A DNA stretch of 64,000 bases from Photobacterium kagoshimensis (GCF_050337045.1 NZ_JAKJSO010000015.1:62001-126000); one strand, 5' to 3'; positions 27,101 to 36,005 are shown, counted from the stretch's first letter. Program-made: numbers and translations. Notes: a model not told the origin generated them from the sequence alone.

Positions 27101-28090
27101 ATGTATCAACAACGAATTGTGATTGATGGTTTGCAGTACTGCAATTGGGACAGAGAGTATTTTCAAACCCTGCAAGCCAGCGGTATTACGGCCGTGCATG
27201 CCACTGTGGTGTATCACGAAAATGCCCGCGAAACGTTGACCCGCTTTGCTGAGTGGAATTTACGATTTGAGCAAAACGCCGACTTAATCATGCCCATTCA
27301 TTCAATGGCAGATGTTGAGCAAGCGAAAGCAACAGGCAAAGTTGGGGTATTTCTTGGTGCGCAAAACTGTTCACCTATCGATGACGAAATAGGCTTGATT
27401 GAAGTCATGCGCCAGCAAGGTTTGCTGATTATGCAGCTGACCTATAACAACCAAAGTCTGCTGGCGACGGGCTGTTATGAAAAGCATGACACAGGCGTTA
27501 CCCGTTTCGGCAAACAAGCGATCCAAGAGATGAACCGCGTCGGCATGATTATCGACATGTCACACAGCGCAGAACGCTCAACACTTGAAGCGATAGATTT
27601 ATCGTCGCGTCCTATCTGTATTAGCCATGCAAACCCAACGTTTGCCCATGATGCTCTGCGTAATAAATCGAATAACGTTATCAAAGCCTTAACTGCTCGC
27701 GGTGGCTTAATTGGCTTTAGTTTGTATCCGTTTCATTTGCCTAATGGCAGCCAATGCACCTTGGATGACTTCTGCCAAATGGTAGCAACAACCGCTGATA
27801 TGGTGGGGATAGAGTACCTAGGTATCGGTAGTGATCTATGTTTAAACCAGCCCCAAACAGTTTTGCAATGGATGCGAAACGGTCGTTGGTCGAAAACGAT
27901 GGACTATGGTGAAGGCTCAGCAAGCAACGCAGGTTGGCCTGATGCTCTGCCATGGTTCTGCGGTAGTGCAGGAATGGAGAACATATACAACGGACTTATC
28001 CAGTATGGATTCAGCGAAGCGGAGGCAGGGAAAGTATTGGGCGAGAACTGGTTCACTTTCTTAGCTGAGGGGCTAGAACCGAGTGCGTAA
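27101..28090 (+). CDS. M19 (membrane/renal dipeptidase) family protein with altered metal site
   Basis: A 329-residue TIM-barrel protein of the M19 dipeptidase family, with an AAGGAG ribosome site. By alignment with renal dipeptidase from memory, the beta-metal ligands are kept: His155 in IDMSHSAERS and His176 in ISHANP. Asp245 in GIGSD is also kept. The alpha-metal ligands are not: the canonical DGHND is DGLQYCN here (His to Leu11, Asp to Tyr13). The bridging Glu is replaced in FLGAQNCSPI (Gln88), and the substrate-binding LTLTH is QLTYNN. It therefore may be a one-metal hydrolase with a different substrate rather than a dipeptidase. No signal peptide, so cytoplasmic. Confidence 0.85.
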   Translation: MYQQRIVIDGLQYCNWDREYFQTLQASGITAVHATVVYHENARETLTRFAEWNLRFEQNADLIMPIHSMADVEQAKATGKVGVFLGAQNCSPIDDEIGLIEVMRQQGLLIMQLTYNNQSLLATGCYEKHDTGVTRFGKQAIQEMNRVGMIIDMSHSAERSTLEAIDLSSRPICISHANPTFAHDALRNKSNNVIKALTARGGLIGFSLYPFHLPNGSQCTLDDFCQMVATTADMVGIEYLGIGSDLCLNQPQTVLQWMRNGRWSKTMDYGEGSASNAGWPDALPWFCGSAGMENIYNGLIQYGFSEAEAGKVLGENWFTFLAEGLEPSA

Positions 28091-28222
28091 TGCTTTGATG
28101 GGGTTTATCAAAGCATAAATATAAAACACATAGCTCAACTACAAAGCAATAGAGCGAGTGTTATACATACCTCTTGTAGCCACTGAATGGCTGGTTGCTA
28201 CAAAAACCTCTGGAGTCAGAGT

Positions 28223-29815
28223 ATGTCTGATTTAAGCAATCGCATGAACGCGAGTAGTAATAAAATTGCAAGTGAACACACTCGAAAGAACACCACAAAA
28301 TCGACATCAGAAAAATTAGGGTTAGATAATCCAGCATTTTGGTATAGCGGCGGCTTTATCGCACTCTTTGTCGCGATTGCTGTGTTAGATGCAGATCTAT
28401 TATCCATCCTCGTTAACACAGGCTTTGCATGGTCGGTGAAAATATTTGGTCCATATTGGCAAATGCTACTCCTTCTGACTTTTCTTATTGGTCTTGGCTT
28501 GGCTGCAGGGCGAACAGGTAAAGTCATTTTAGGTGGCCTTGCCGAACCTGAAATTGATGGTTTTCGCTGGATGGCGATTATCTTTTGTACGTTACTCGCA
28601 GGAGGTGGGGTCTTTTGGGCCGCAGCTGAACCTATCGCACATTTCGTCACCCCACCGCCTCTTTATGGCCCACAAGAAAACCCACAGCAAGGTGCAGTTA
28701 ATGCGTTATCACAGTCATTTATGCATTGGGGGTTCCTTGCTTGGGCGATTGTCGGCAGTTTAACGTCCATTGTAGTGATGCACCTTCATTACGATAAAGG
28801 ATTACCGCTTAAACCACGCACCTTGCTATATCCAGTGTTAGGCGAACGCGCCCTCAACGGCAACACAGGCGCGATCATAGATGCATGCTGTATTATCGCC
28901 GTAGCGGCAGGCACCATTGGACCTATCGGCTTCCTTGGCCTTCAAGTGAGCTATGCACTTAATGTGCTGTTTGATATACCCGATGGATTTACTACTCAGC
29001 TCATCATCATTTTATTTGCGATTGCACTTTATACCTTATCGGCTTTGAGCGGTTTAAACCGAGGTATGCAAATGCTGAGCCGTTACAACGTTATTTTGGC
29101 GATGGCATTAATGATTTATGTGCTTGTCTTTGGCCCAACAAACTTTATCTTCAATGGCTACATTCAAGGTGTAGGTAGCATGTTAGATAACTTTATTCCC
29201 ATGGCAACCTACCGTGGTGATGAAGGTTGGTTAAGCTGGTGGACCGTGTTTTTTTGGGGCTGGTTCCTTGGCTATGGCCCTATGATGGCTATCTTTATTG
29301 CCCGTATCTCACGTGGTCGCACCATACGTCAAATCATCACAACCATCAGTATTATTGCACCTTTTGTCACCTGCTTTTGGTTCACCATTGTGGGTGGCTC
29401 TGGTTTGGCGTTTGAAATTGCAGACCCTGGCAGTGTGAGTAAAGCGTTTGAAGGCTTTAACTTACCTGGTGCGTTACTGGCGGTGACGCAACAGCTCCCA
29501 TTGCCCATGCTGACGTCTATTTTATTCCTGATTTTGACCACGATTTTCATTGTGACCACGGGTGACTCCATGACCTATACCATCAGCGTGGTCGTGAGTG
29601 GCGAAACGGAGCCTAACCCCGTTATAAGAGCATTTTGGGGAGTGATGATGGGGGTTACAGCCTTAATACTGATTTCCCTCGGCTCTGGCGGTATTTCGGC
29701 GCTGCAATCCTTCATTGTTATCACGGCAGTCCCCGTTTCATTAATCTTGCTGCCATCGCTCTGGAACGCACCAAAGATCGCAATGAAAATGGCAAAAGCA
29801 CAAGGCATTAATTAA
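28223..29815 (+). CDS. BCCT-family transporter
   Basis: A 530-residue betaine/carnitine/choline-type transporter with about twelve membrane segments. I start at the ATG at 28223, preceded by CTGGAG. The family core is present: GGGVFWAAAEPIAHF, a WGFLAWAIVG stretch, and SWWTVFFWGWFLGYGPMMAIFIARISRGRTIRQ with the conserved Trp-rich helix of the substrate cage. The long hydrophilic N-terminus is usual for the family. It probably imports the compound degraded by the upstream enzymes, most plausibly a zwitterionic or quaternary-amine-like compound. Exact substrate unknown. Confidence 0.92.
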   Translation: MSDLSNRMNASSNKIASEHTRKNTTKSTSEKLGLDNPAFWYSGGFIALFVAIAVLDADLLSILVNTGFAWSVKIFGPYWQMLLLLTFLIGLGLAAGRTGKVILGGLAEPEIDGFRWMAIIFCTLLAGGGVFWAAAEPIAHFVTPPPLYGPQENPQQGAVNALSQSFMHWGFLAWAIVGSLTSIVVMHLHYDKGLPLKPRTLLYPVLGERALNGNTGAIIDACCIIAVAAGTIGPIGFLGLQVSYALNVLFDIPDGFTTQLIIILFAIALYTLSALSGLNRGMQMLSRYNVILAMALMIYVLVFGPTNFIFNGYIQGVGSMLDNFIPMATYRGDEGWLSWWTVFFWGWFLGYGPMMAIFIARISRGRTIRQIITTISIIAPFVTCFWFTIVGGSGLAFEIADPGSVSKAFEGFNLPGALLAVTQQLPLPMLTSILFLILTTIFIVTTGDSMTYTISVVVSGETEPNPVIRAFWGVMMGVTALILISLGSGGISALQSFIVITAVPVSLILLPSLWNAPKIAMKMAKAQGIN

Positions 29816-29820
29816 TAAGC

Positions 29821-29843
29821 GCGTGCATGGCTGGCATGCACGC
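29821..29843 (+). promoter_or_regulatory. Perfect hairpin after the BCCT gene
   Basis: GCGTGCATG-gctgg-CATGCACGC, a 9-bp perfect stem without a T tract. It sits 6 bp after the BCCT stop codon and before the last two genes. It may stabilise or attenuate the transcript rather than end it. Confidence 0.55.
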
Positions 29844-29950
29844 ATTTCATTGAACTGGTGAGAATACATCAGTCATGACAATAAACAGGGCAGGGGTTCT
29901 TGCCCTAACTCACACGTTGAACACTCTACAACTACATGGTGGTGAGCAAT

Positions 29951-31690
29951 ATGGATGCACATCGTTCTACTAACACTACAGCGTCAATGCGAAGCGCAGA
30001 CGTGGTTATGGCGCCTGAAAGACTAGGGGCTATGCACCAAAACCGAATCAGTTTTGTTAGAACAATGATTCGGAAAATGGCGCAGCAGCAATGGCAAGTG
30101 ACTAAGCATGAGTGGCAGTTATGCCCACAAGGTTTTGGCTATGTGATTTACAAGCTCAAAACACCCAATCACATTTATCATTTGGTCGTGTTTTGTGATC
30201 AAATTGCCGATGATGAACGCAACGATAGGGTTATTGCGGAAAAGTGGGACGTTACCTTTGCCTTAATTAAAGGCGATGTCGATGTGACCTTATTAGAACG
30301 GTTAAGGGCCAATGTACCGCTGCAAGAAGCGGGGCGTAACCCCAATACCGTTTTAGTGTTAGCACGTGCGAATAAAAGTGTGCGCGTGTTTAAGCATATT
30401 GTGAGTCACCTTGCGGCAGGAAAACAACCAGATCCAGCGGCATTGGCAGAAGTGGGTTATCTACTGCGTACAACCGCTGTGTACGGAAATGGCAAGTTTG
30501 GTATTGCTGACTTTAAGTTGCTGGAAAACAACCCTGATTTTAATCAGTCGTTCAGTGCTCAGATGTGTGCGGTGTATTTACTGCGTGAATTCAGTTTAGA
30601 TTGGGTCAATTACCTAGCGAAACAACAAGGCGGTGATCAAGCCATAGCCTTACACCGTGAGTTGCAACGTTACTTAGGAGTAGGAAATGCCACTGGGTTA
30701 GGAATGGCCCCTTACTTGATCAATCACCCGTGTATTGTTGATCAGTGGATGACAACCCGAGAAGCGGCATTGGCTGATGTTTTAGCTTATCCGTCAGAGC
30801 CTGCTAAGTGCATCTATTTGCGAAGGTTATTACAAAAGGCCATTTTACATTTAGAGCAAGTTATCACGATTAACGATTATCAAAAGCAACTGAATGCAGC
30901 GGCTGTCGCTGAATTGACAGCGTTTGATAATAACCTCGATGCCATTATTGCGCTCAGCCAAACTTGGCGTGAAGTTGTAGAGCAATCATTATCTATAGGG
31001 CTTGAAGGGCAAGAGATTCTACTCTCGTGCTTGATGGAACTCTATCCTGAGCGTGTCGACCCTTATCAAGATCAAATGAATTGCGATGAAACGCTTTCTT
31101 TACCTAGTGGTAAGCAAATCCAAGACTTGATTACCACGTTAGAGCAGCATTATCGCTGGGCGATAGACACCGACTTTACGCAAAGTGAAAATACCTATTG
31201 GTTTTGGTATCGCTCACAAGATAAAGAAGAACCAAGGTTAGGGGTTCGAGGACAAGAAGCTGGTGAAGAAAGAGAGCTACCGTTAGATATTGGTCGCCAA
31301 GTTTATCGGTTATATCAGGCCTTAATCACGCAATCCCCTGAGCAATCCTTAGCGGAATTTTTGGTACATCAACCACAGTTTCGTGCCATTGCTCGCCGAG
31401 TGTGGACATTAGGGAATAGAGCGATGGGCGATATACAAATGAATGTATTACATCAATCATCGCTGCCGATGCATTTACTGCGCTGCAAACTCGCGGTTTT
31501 CGGTGCCACCAAGTTTGATCCGAGATCAGATCGCTGGGTACGGGTGACTTTCTTTCAAGGTGCACCATTGCTAGATGAATTAGCAAGTAATAATTACCAA
31601 GAACAATGGTTATTCCCGTTATTGCCAAGCCAATACGAACTCTCTGAATCATGCCTATCACATCAACCAGATGACGGAGGAAAGTGCTGA
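29951..31690 (+). CDS. Conserved protein of unknown function linked to the RidA-BCCT operon
   Basis: A protein of about 579 residues, started at the ATG at 29951 because GGTGGTGAG precedes it; the ATG at 29936 is an alternative. There is no signal peptide or membrane segment. The N-terminal third is a mixed alpha/beta region with YHLVVFCDQIADDERNDRVIAEKWDVTFAL. The middle is helix-rich (KCIYLRRLLQKAILHLEQV). A Trp/Tyr-rich YWFWYRSQ lies at about 415-425, followed by a region that twice mentions RR/RxVW. I do not recognise a family. The stop overlaps the start of the next gene (TGATG), so the two are translationally coupled and may form a complex. Confidence 0.75.
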   Translation: MDAHRSTNTTASMRSADVVMAPERLGAMHQNRISFVRTMIRKMAQQQWQVTKHEWQLCPQGFGYVIYKLKTPNHIYHLVVFCDQIADDERNDRVIAEKWDVTFALIKGDVDVTLLERLRANVPLQEAGRNPNTVLVLARANKSVRVFKHIVSHLAAGKQPDPAALAEVGYLLRTTAVYGNGKFGIADFKLLENNPDFNQSFSAQMCAVYLLREFSLDWVNYLAKQQGGDQAIALHRELQRYLGVGNATGLGMAPYLINHPCIVDQWMTTREAALADVLAYPSEPAKCIYLRRLLQKAILHLEQVITINDYQKQLNAAAVAELTAFDNNLDAIIALSQTWREVVEQSLSIGLEGQEILLSCLMELYPERVDPYQDQMNCDETLSLPSGKQIQDLITTLEQHYRWAIDTDFTQSENTYWFWYRSQDKEEPRLGVRGQEAGEERELPLDIGRQVYRLYQALITQSPEQSLAEFLVHQPQFRAIARRVWTLGNRAMGDIQMNVLHQSSLPMHLLRCKLAVFGATKFDPRSDRWVRVTFFQGAPLLDELASNNYQEQWLFPLLPSQYELSESCLSHQPDDGGKC

Positions 31691-32418
31691 TGATCGTCTC
31701 TCACAATGAATTAGTTGCGGTGGTAAATAAAGCCTTTCTGGGCATGCGTCGAGCATGTGGCGAGGGCGATGTCATTGCGACTATGGTTGCCGATTTACAG
31801 ATGGTTGGGTTACACGGCGTACATCACTTTAATAACGCCAGTGCTTATATGGGACTGGAAGTTGATAGCCCAGTCGATATCTTCCTACTTGATGAAAATA
31901 CCATTGAAGTGGATTTGCACAGCTGTAGCCTAGCTTGCCATTTACCTGCAGTAATGGATTACGCCATTGAGAAAATGATCGGCGGCAGTGTGCTGACCAT
32001 AGAGCTGAAGAACTGCCACAACCGCTGGTTAGCCTATAGCGAGTTAGTGAAATTGGCCGCAAAAGGCATTGCCTGTACCGCTAAGTGGGAGAACGGCAGC
32101 AGCCCAAGACATACCTTGTACGTCCTAAATCGTGGTTGTATTGCGCCTGAACTGTTTCTATCAGACGTTGATCTTCTATCTAACACCGTTCACGACATGA
32201 CAATCAAATTATCTATTCAAGATTTTGATGTGCTGAAAGTGTCTGAAGGTTATAACACGCATATTGAAGCCAAAGCGTTTTTAGGGGCGCAGGAAAGTGC
32301 ATGGCATGATGGCATTTATGTGGATGATGCAGAGTGGGATACGTTAAAGGCGACTGCTACAGCTATTTTGGTTGAGAACAGTGAACAATCGGCACGAGGT
32401 GCTGGAGGGCTAGCGTAA
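31690..32418 (+). CDS. DUF3726-like protein, unknown function
   Basis: A 242-residue cytoplasmic protein; the ATG at 31690 overlaps the preceding stop and follows GGAGGAAAG. It begins MIVSHNELVAVVNKAFLGMRR, with the pattern I associate with DUF3726 proteins (SxNE start and an early AFxGxR segment). That assignment is from memory and should be checked. No catalytic motif is evident, although several cysteines and histidines lie in the middle (HSCSLACH, KNCHNRW). It is the last gene of the operon; a terminator follows. Confidence 0.65.
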   Translation: MIVSHNELVAVVNKAFLGMRRACGEGDVIATMVADLQMVGLHGVHHFNNASAYMGLEVDSPVDIFLLDENTIEVDLHSCSLACHLPAVMDYAIEKMIGGSVLTIELKNCHNRWLAYSELVKLAAKGIACTAKWENGSSPRHTLYVLNRGCIAPELFLSDVDLLSNTVHDMTIKLSIQDFDVLKVSEGYNTHIEAKAFLGAQESAWHDGIYVDDAEWDTLKATATAILVENSEQSARGAGGLA

Positions 32419-32424
32419 GCGACA

Positions 32425-32452
32425 GAAAGCCAGCACAAAGGTTGCTGGCTTC
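32425..32452. terminator. Terminator between convergent transcription units
   Basis: GAAAGCCAGCA / TGCTGGCTTC with a short T-rich tail, placed right after the DUF3726-like gene and before the convergent RRM gene. Confidence 0.75.
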
Positions 32453-32481
32453 TTGATATAAAAGGAAAGGCTTAGTGCCTA

Positions 32482-32721
32482 TTACCCTTCAGCACGCTTA
32501 ACGCGAATTTTATTCTTAGCAACACTTGTCATGTGCAAGCTAGTCAGTGCTGCTTTTGCTTCATCTTCGTTAGGCATTTCAACAAATGCAAAGCCTTTAG
32601 AGTGACCCGTCTCTTGGTCTAGCACTAAGGTGCATTCAGCAACAGAACCGTGAGCTGAAAAAAGTACACGAAGTTCGTGCTCAGTTGTTGCGCGCGCAAG
32701 GTTGCGAACTAAAAGTTTCAT
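32482..32721 (-). CDS. Single-domain RRM RNA-binding protein
   Basis: A 79-residue protein that is essentially one RNA-recognition motif. RNP-2 is LLVRNL at residues 3-8 and RNP-1 is KGFAFVEM at about 42-49, with the usual beta-alpha-beta-beta-alpha-beta spacing and a basic end (KIRVKRAEG). Such stand-alone RRM proteins occur in vibrios and cyanobacteria and probably bind single-stranded RNA. Monocistronic. Confidence 0.93.
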   Translation of the reverse strand: MKLLVRNLARATTEHELRVLFSAHGSVAECTLVLDQETGHSKGFAFVEMPNEDEAKAALTSLHMTSVAKNKIRVKRAEG

Positions 32722-32810
32722 AATTAACCATATTTGGTATGAGAATAACCCCTAGATTGTCGCAGTTAAGCTGCAACAAACCAAGCGAATAAATCATTCT
32801 ATGACAACTT

Positions 32811-32867
32811 ATACCAACCAAGCCAAGTAACTGAGCGTTTTTGCTGGTTAAACCCTCAGGTTGGTAT
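32811..32867 (+). repeat. Short relative of the dispersed ATACCAAYC repeat
   Basis: Perfect 9-bp terminal inverted repeats (ATACCAACC / GGTTGGTAT) flank AAGTAACTGAGCGTTTTTGC, which matches the subterminal part of the repeat at 3745-3907 in nearly every base. It looks like an internally deleted copy of the same element. Confidence 0.65.
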
Positions 32868-32895
32868 TGGCATCGACGGTTGGAGAGATCTAGCT

Positions 32896-33375
32896 CTAGT
32901 TGGAATCAGTATTTGCTTGTGATTTATCTTGATTGCTTAACGCAAAGTAAATCTTTGAAATCACGACCTCTGAAATCAAGATGGTAAACACAACAGCAAA
33001 GAAAGCGATCACACCGTTCCACGGGCCACTAAAATTCACTTTATCACCAAAGAGAATATTGATGGCTTCGAGCATAATGAATTTACTGCCCACTAAAATA
33101 ACGTAGGTACTTAACCCACGATATACTTTAGGGGCTGTGCCTGTCTTAGTTTTGAAGTAATTAGCCACTTTATGCTCGGCGCTAATCGATAACTTTAAAA
33201 GTAGTTGAAGTAATATTGCAGCAGCAAATGAAATAGTAAAAGACTCTATGTTGACATAATCCCAATACTCATCAAAAAAATTAAGTACGGTTAAATCGAC
33301 TAATACCGCAAGCGTGTAACCTACGAATAAACGTTGAGGCGTGTTGAAACCATATTCTTTTACAATTGAACTCAT
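32896..33375 (-). CDS. Membrane protein with four predicted helices, unknown function
   Basis: A 159-residue protein with hydrophobic segments at about 14-32, 44-62, 88-106 and 120-142, and a short polar C-terminus rich in Ser/Asn/Gln/Asp. The sequence ends in NQDKSQANTDSN. No family recognised with confidence. A conserved 20-bp motif lies upstream (33471), shared with the promoter region of the HlyD operon. Confidence 0.7.
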   Translation of the reverse strand: MSSIVKEYGFNTPQRLFVGYTLAVLVDLTVLNFFDEYWDYVNIESFTISFAAAILLQLLLKLSISAEHKVANYFKTKTGTAPKVYRGLSTYVILVGSKFIMLEAINILFGDKVNFSGPWNGVIAFFAVVFTILISEVVISKIYFALSNQDKSQANTDSN

Positions 33376-33470
33376 GCTTAATACCTATACTTAATATGCG
33401 TATTTTAGGTGGCTCACTTTGCCTAAATACCAGATTAATTGAAAGGCTATTGGTTATTTGAAATTTATGG

Positions 33471-33522
33471 TGGCGTAAAATGGTAAATTTAAGCTGGACT
33501 CATTCAATAGCTAGTTATGATA
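33471..33522 (+). repeat. Direct-repeat copy A flanking the AraC gene
   Basis: TGGCGTAAAATGGTAAATTT matches copy B at 34647 in 17 of 20 bases. CTGGACTCA and TATGATA also recur at similar distances. It lies between the AraC gene end and the membrane-protein gene start. Confidence 0.6.
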
Positions 33523-33600
33523 GTAGCTAATAGTTAATCAGCATTAAGTGCAAGAATAAGACGATATAATTAACTACCTGAAATGATGAGGAAAGCGCAG

Positions 33601-34608
33601 TTATTCTTCTATGCCTAATAATGTTTTTTTATACGATTTTGGTGCTAGTCCTGTAATTTTTTTAAACGCCCGTGAGTAATGGGAAAGGTTTTTATACCCC
33701 AATTGGTTAGCGATATGGGTGAGTGAGTAACCTTGTTCCATTAAATCACAAGAGGCTGATAGCAGCAGACTTTCTTTGATTTGGCGAAAGGTGGTTTTTT
33801 CTTCTTTTAAGCGCCGCTGTAGCGTGCGTGATGACATTTTAAGTAGGCGAGCGGCTTGGTCGATGGTGAGGGAATGCTCTTTTACGTAGGGGAGTAACGC
33901 TGTAAAAACATTATCACTAAAACTACTATGCCATTCGATCAGATCTTTTTTTCGGCTGACACTTGAGGGACAAAGTTGCAGGGGAGTGTTAAGCACTTCA
34001 TGATCAATTAAAATCGCGGTTTTATCATGTCCGACGAACAACTGGGTGTGTAGGCCAATCGCAGACTCGACAGCCTCGGTGCTAACGTGTTGAATTTTAA
34101 CTTGAGCTGGATGCCAGTCGGTTTTTGTTAATGCGTTAATTAATTCAATGGTATAAAGAATTGCAAACACTTCTCCCCAAATAAAATAGGGTGAGTCTTC
34201 ATAATCTGCCCCGCGACAAAACCAAAATCGGCCATGTGCTTCTTCAACTGCTATTTGGCTACCCGGTGAATCAGATGAAAAGATCGTACTTGCTTGAATG
34301 AGAGCGTCGCGTACTGTTTCAGCACTATCAAACTGGCCTAAAATAGATGGAATAATGTGTTCACGAAAAGCCAGTCGAAGCAAATGACTAAAATTGTTGC
34401 CATCCACTTGATGAGATAACAGGTAGATCAAGTGCTTTACGGGTTCCACAGGTAGGTAATCTTGCGCATTGCTGAGCAGATCTGGTGGTAATCCTGATCC
34501 TTTTAGTAATTTATGTGCATTGATACCACTTGCTGCAAATATTTCTACTAATATTCGGGTGTACTCAGTGCGTATCATTGGCAAGGTGTTGGATGACTTA
34601 ACAGACAA
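33601..34608 (-). CDS. AraC-family regulator (OruR-like type)
   Basis: A 335-residue regulator with the N-terminal ligand-binding region of the 'arabinose-binding domain of AraC' type (HKLLKGSGLPPDLLS, then LPVEPVKHLIYLL) and a C-terminal AraC double HTH (ARLLKMSSRTLQRRLKEE and IANQLGYKNLSHYSRAFKKITG). The start is probably TTG at 34608, with GGGAAG upstream; the next ATG is 30 bp inside at 34578. It is divergent from the HlyD operon. Direct repeats on either side of the gene may be its binding sites. Confidence 0.88.
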   Translation of the reverse strand: MSVKSSNTLPMIRTEYTRILVEIFAASGINAHKLLKGSGLPPDLLSNAQDYLPVEPVKHLIYLLSHQVDGNNFSHLLRLAFREHIIPSILGQFDSAETVRDALIQASTIFSSDSPGSQIAVEEAHGRFWFCRGADYEDSPYFIWGEVFAILYTIELINALTKTDWHPAQVKIQHVSTEAVESAIGLHTQLFVGHDKTAILIDHEVLNTPLQLCPSSVSRKKDLIEWHSSFSDNVFTALLPYVKEHSLTIDQAARLLKMSSRTLQRRLKEEKTTFRQIKESLLLSASCDLMEQGYSLTHIANQLGYKNLSHYSRAFKKITGLAPKSYKKTLLGIEE

Positions 34609-34646
34609 TGCTTGTTTCTTCCCTTTTTATTCTACAATAATTTAAA

Positions 34647-34704
34647 TGGCGCAAAATGGTAAGCTTTATCGCTTGGCTCAGTATATATTTCTTTTGCTAT
34701 GATA
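34647..34704 (+). promoter_or_regulatory. Direct-repeat copy B / probable promoter of the HlyD operon
   Basis: TGGCGCAAAATGGTAAGCTT, about 200 bp upstream of the HlyD ATG, is followed by TTGGCT and TATGAT 19 bp apart, a plausible -35/-10 pair. It matches copy A at 33471. An AraC-type activator site overlapping a weak -35 fits the arrangement. Confidence 0.55.
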
Positions 34705-34859
34705 ATACAATCCCTAGTGATTATTGAAGGGCGAAAATATAGCAAACAGTGTTTAAAGTAAGAGAAGTTATCTTACTTATGAGACCTCAAAGCACTTGAA
34801 TTATTATTACTGAGGTTAAGCTAGCATCATCTCCAATAAAGCATTCAGTAGGAAAGGTT

Positions 34860-36005
34860 ATGTCAGATAACTCTGAAATAGAAAATGAAAACCTTGTTGA
34901 AAATCAAGATGAAAAGGAAAACAACGAGGTTAAAACACCCGCTAAAACGAACAAAATTCGTAAAATTACTAACTGCTTGTTACTTATTGCAGCTTCGATG
35001 CTCGCGTTTAGCATTATTTCAGACCGTATTATTCCCTTTACTGATAATGCGCGTGTTAAAGGTTATGTTGTGCCGATCAAGCCTGAAGTTTCAGGCCAAG
35101 TGTTGGATATTTTGGTTCAGCCAAATCAGCCTGTTTCTGAGGGCGATATTTTAGTTAAGCTGAACCCAACAGACTACGAAATTGCGGTAAAACAGGCAGA
35201 ACAAGATTTAGAAATTGCAGGCCAAAATGTCGGGGCGCAAACGGCAGCGATAGCTGCGTCACAGGCGCGTGTTACGACAGCCGTTGTAGAACTAGAAAAC
35301 AGTAAGCTACAAACTAATCGAGTACTCGCGATGGCAAAACGAGGCGTGGTATCACAGTCCGATGGCGATCAGGCGCGTGCTGATTTAGCCACAGCACGAG
35401 CGAATGTGGTGAATGCCAAAGCAGATTTGGAAAAAGCTAAGCAGCAATTAGGGGCGAAAGGGCAAGATAACAGCCAAATTAAAGCCGCGCTATTGGCACT
35501 AGAGCAGGCGCAAATTAACCTCGAACGTACCACAATCAAAGCACCAACCGCTGGTGGCGTGTCTAATTTCAGTCTATCGGAAGGTTTTTACGCTTCAACA
35601 GGGCAAGCTTTGATGACCTTTGTCTCGACCGAAAGCATTTGGGTAGAAGCTTATTTTCGAGAAAACAGCTTAGGCAATATTAAAGCGGGTGATGAAGTTG
35701 AAGTCGCGTTGGATTTTGCGCCGGGTAAGGTGATCAAAGGCAAGGTCACCAGTGTTGACTGGGGGGTCGATTGGGGCCAAAACGATCAAGCGGGTAAGCT
35801 CGCCCAAGCGAACAATCAAACCGGTTGGTTACGACAGACTCAAATGCTGCCGATTTCGATTGAATTCAACCATCAAGAGGTGAGTGGATTATTGCGCATT
35901 GGTGGGCAAGCTGATGTTGTTGTTTATAGTGGCGATAACCCTATATTCAATACCATAGGTAAGCTTTGGATCCGCTTCGTGAGCTTTATGTCTTATGTCC
36001 GATAA
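34860..36005 (+). CDS. HlyD/EmrA-type periplasmic adaptor
   Basis: A 381-residue membrane-fusion protein. It has a charged cytoplasmic N-terminus (residues 1-35), a membrane anchor (36-58) and a first lipoyl half DNARVKGYVVPIKPEVSGQV. A long coiled-coil hairpin rich in Ala/Gln/Lys covers about 105-205, then come a second lipoyl half (TIKAPTAGGVSNFSLSEGFYAS) and a beta-barrel. AGGAAAGG precedes the ATG. The stop overlaps the start of the next gene by 11 bp. It bridges an inner-membrane pump to the outer membrane. Confidence 0.92.
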   Translation: MSDNSEIENENLVENQDEKENNEVKTPAKTNKIRKITNCLLLIAASMLAFSIISDRIIPFTDNARVKGYVVPIKPEVSGQVLDILVQPNQPVSEGDILVKLNPTDYEIAVKQAEQDLEIAGQNVGAQTAAIAASQARVTTAVVELENSKLQTNRVLAMAKRGVVSQSDGDQARADLATARANVVNAKADLEKAKQQLGAKGQDNSQIKAALLALEQAQINLERTTIKAPTAGGVSNFSLSEGFYASTGQALMTFVSTESIWVEAYFRENSLGNIKAGDEVEVALDFAPGKVIKGKVTSVDWGVDWGQNDQAGKLAQANNQTGWLRQTQMLPISIEFNHQEVSGLLRIGGQADVVVYSGDNPIFNTIGKLWIRFVSFMSYVR

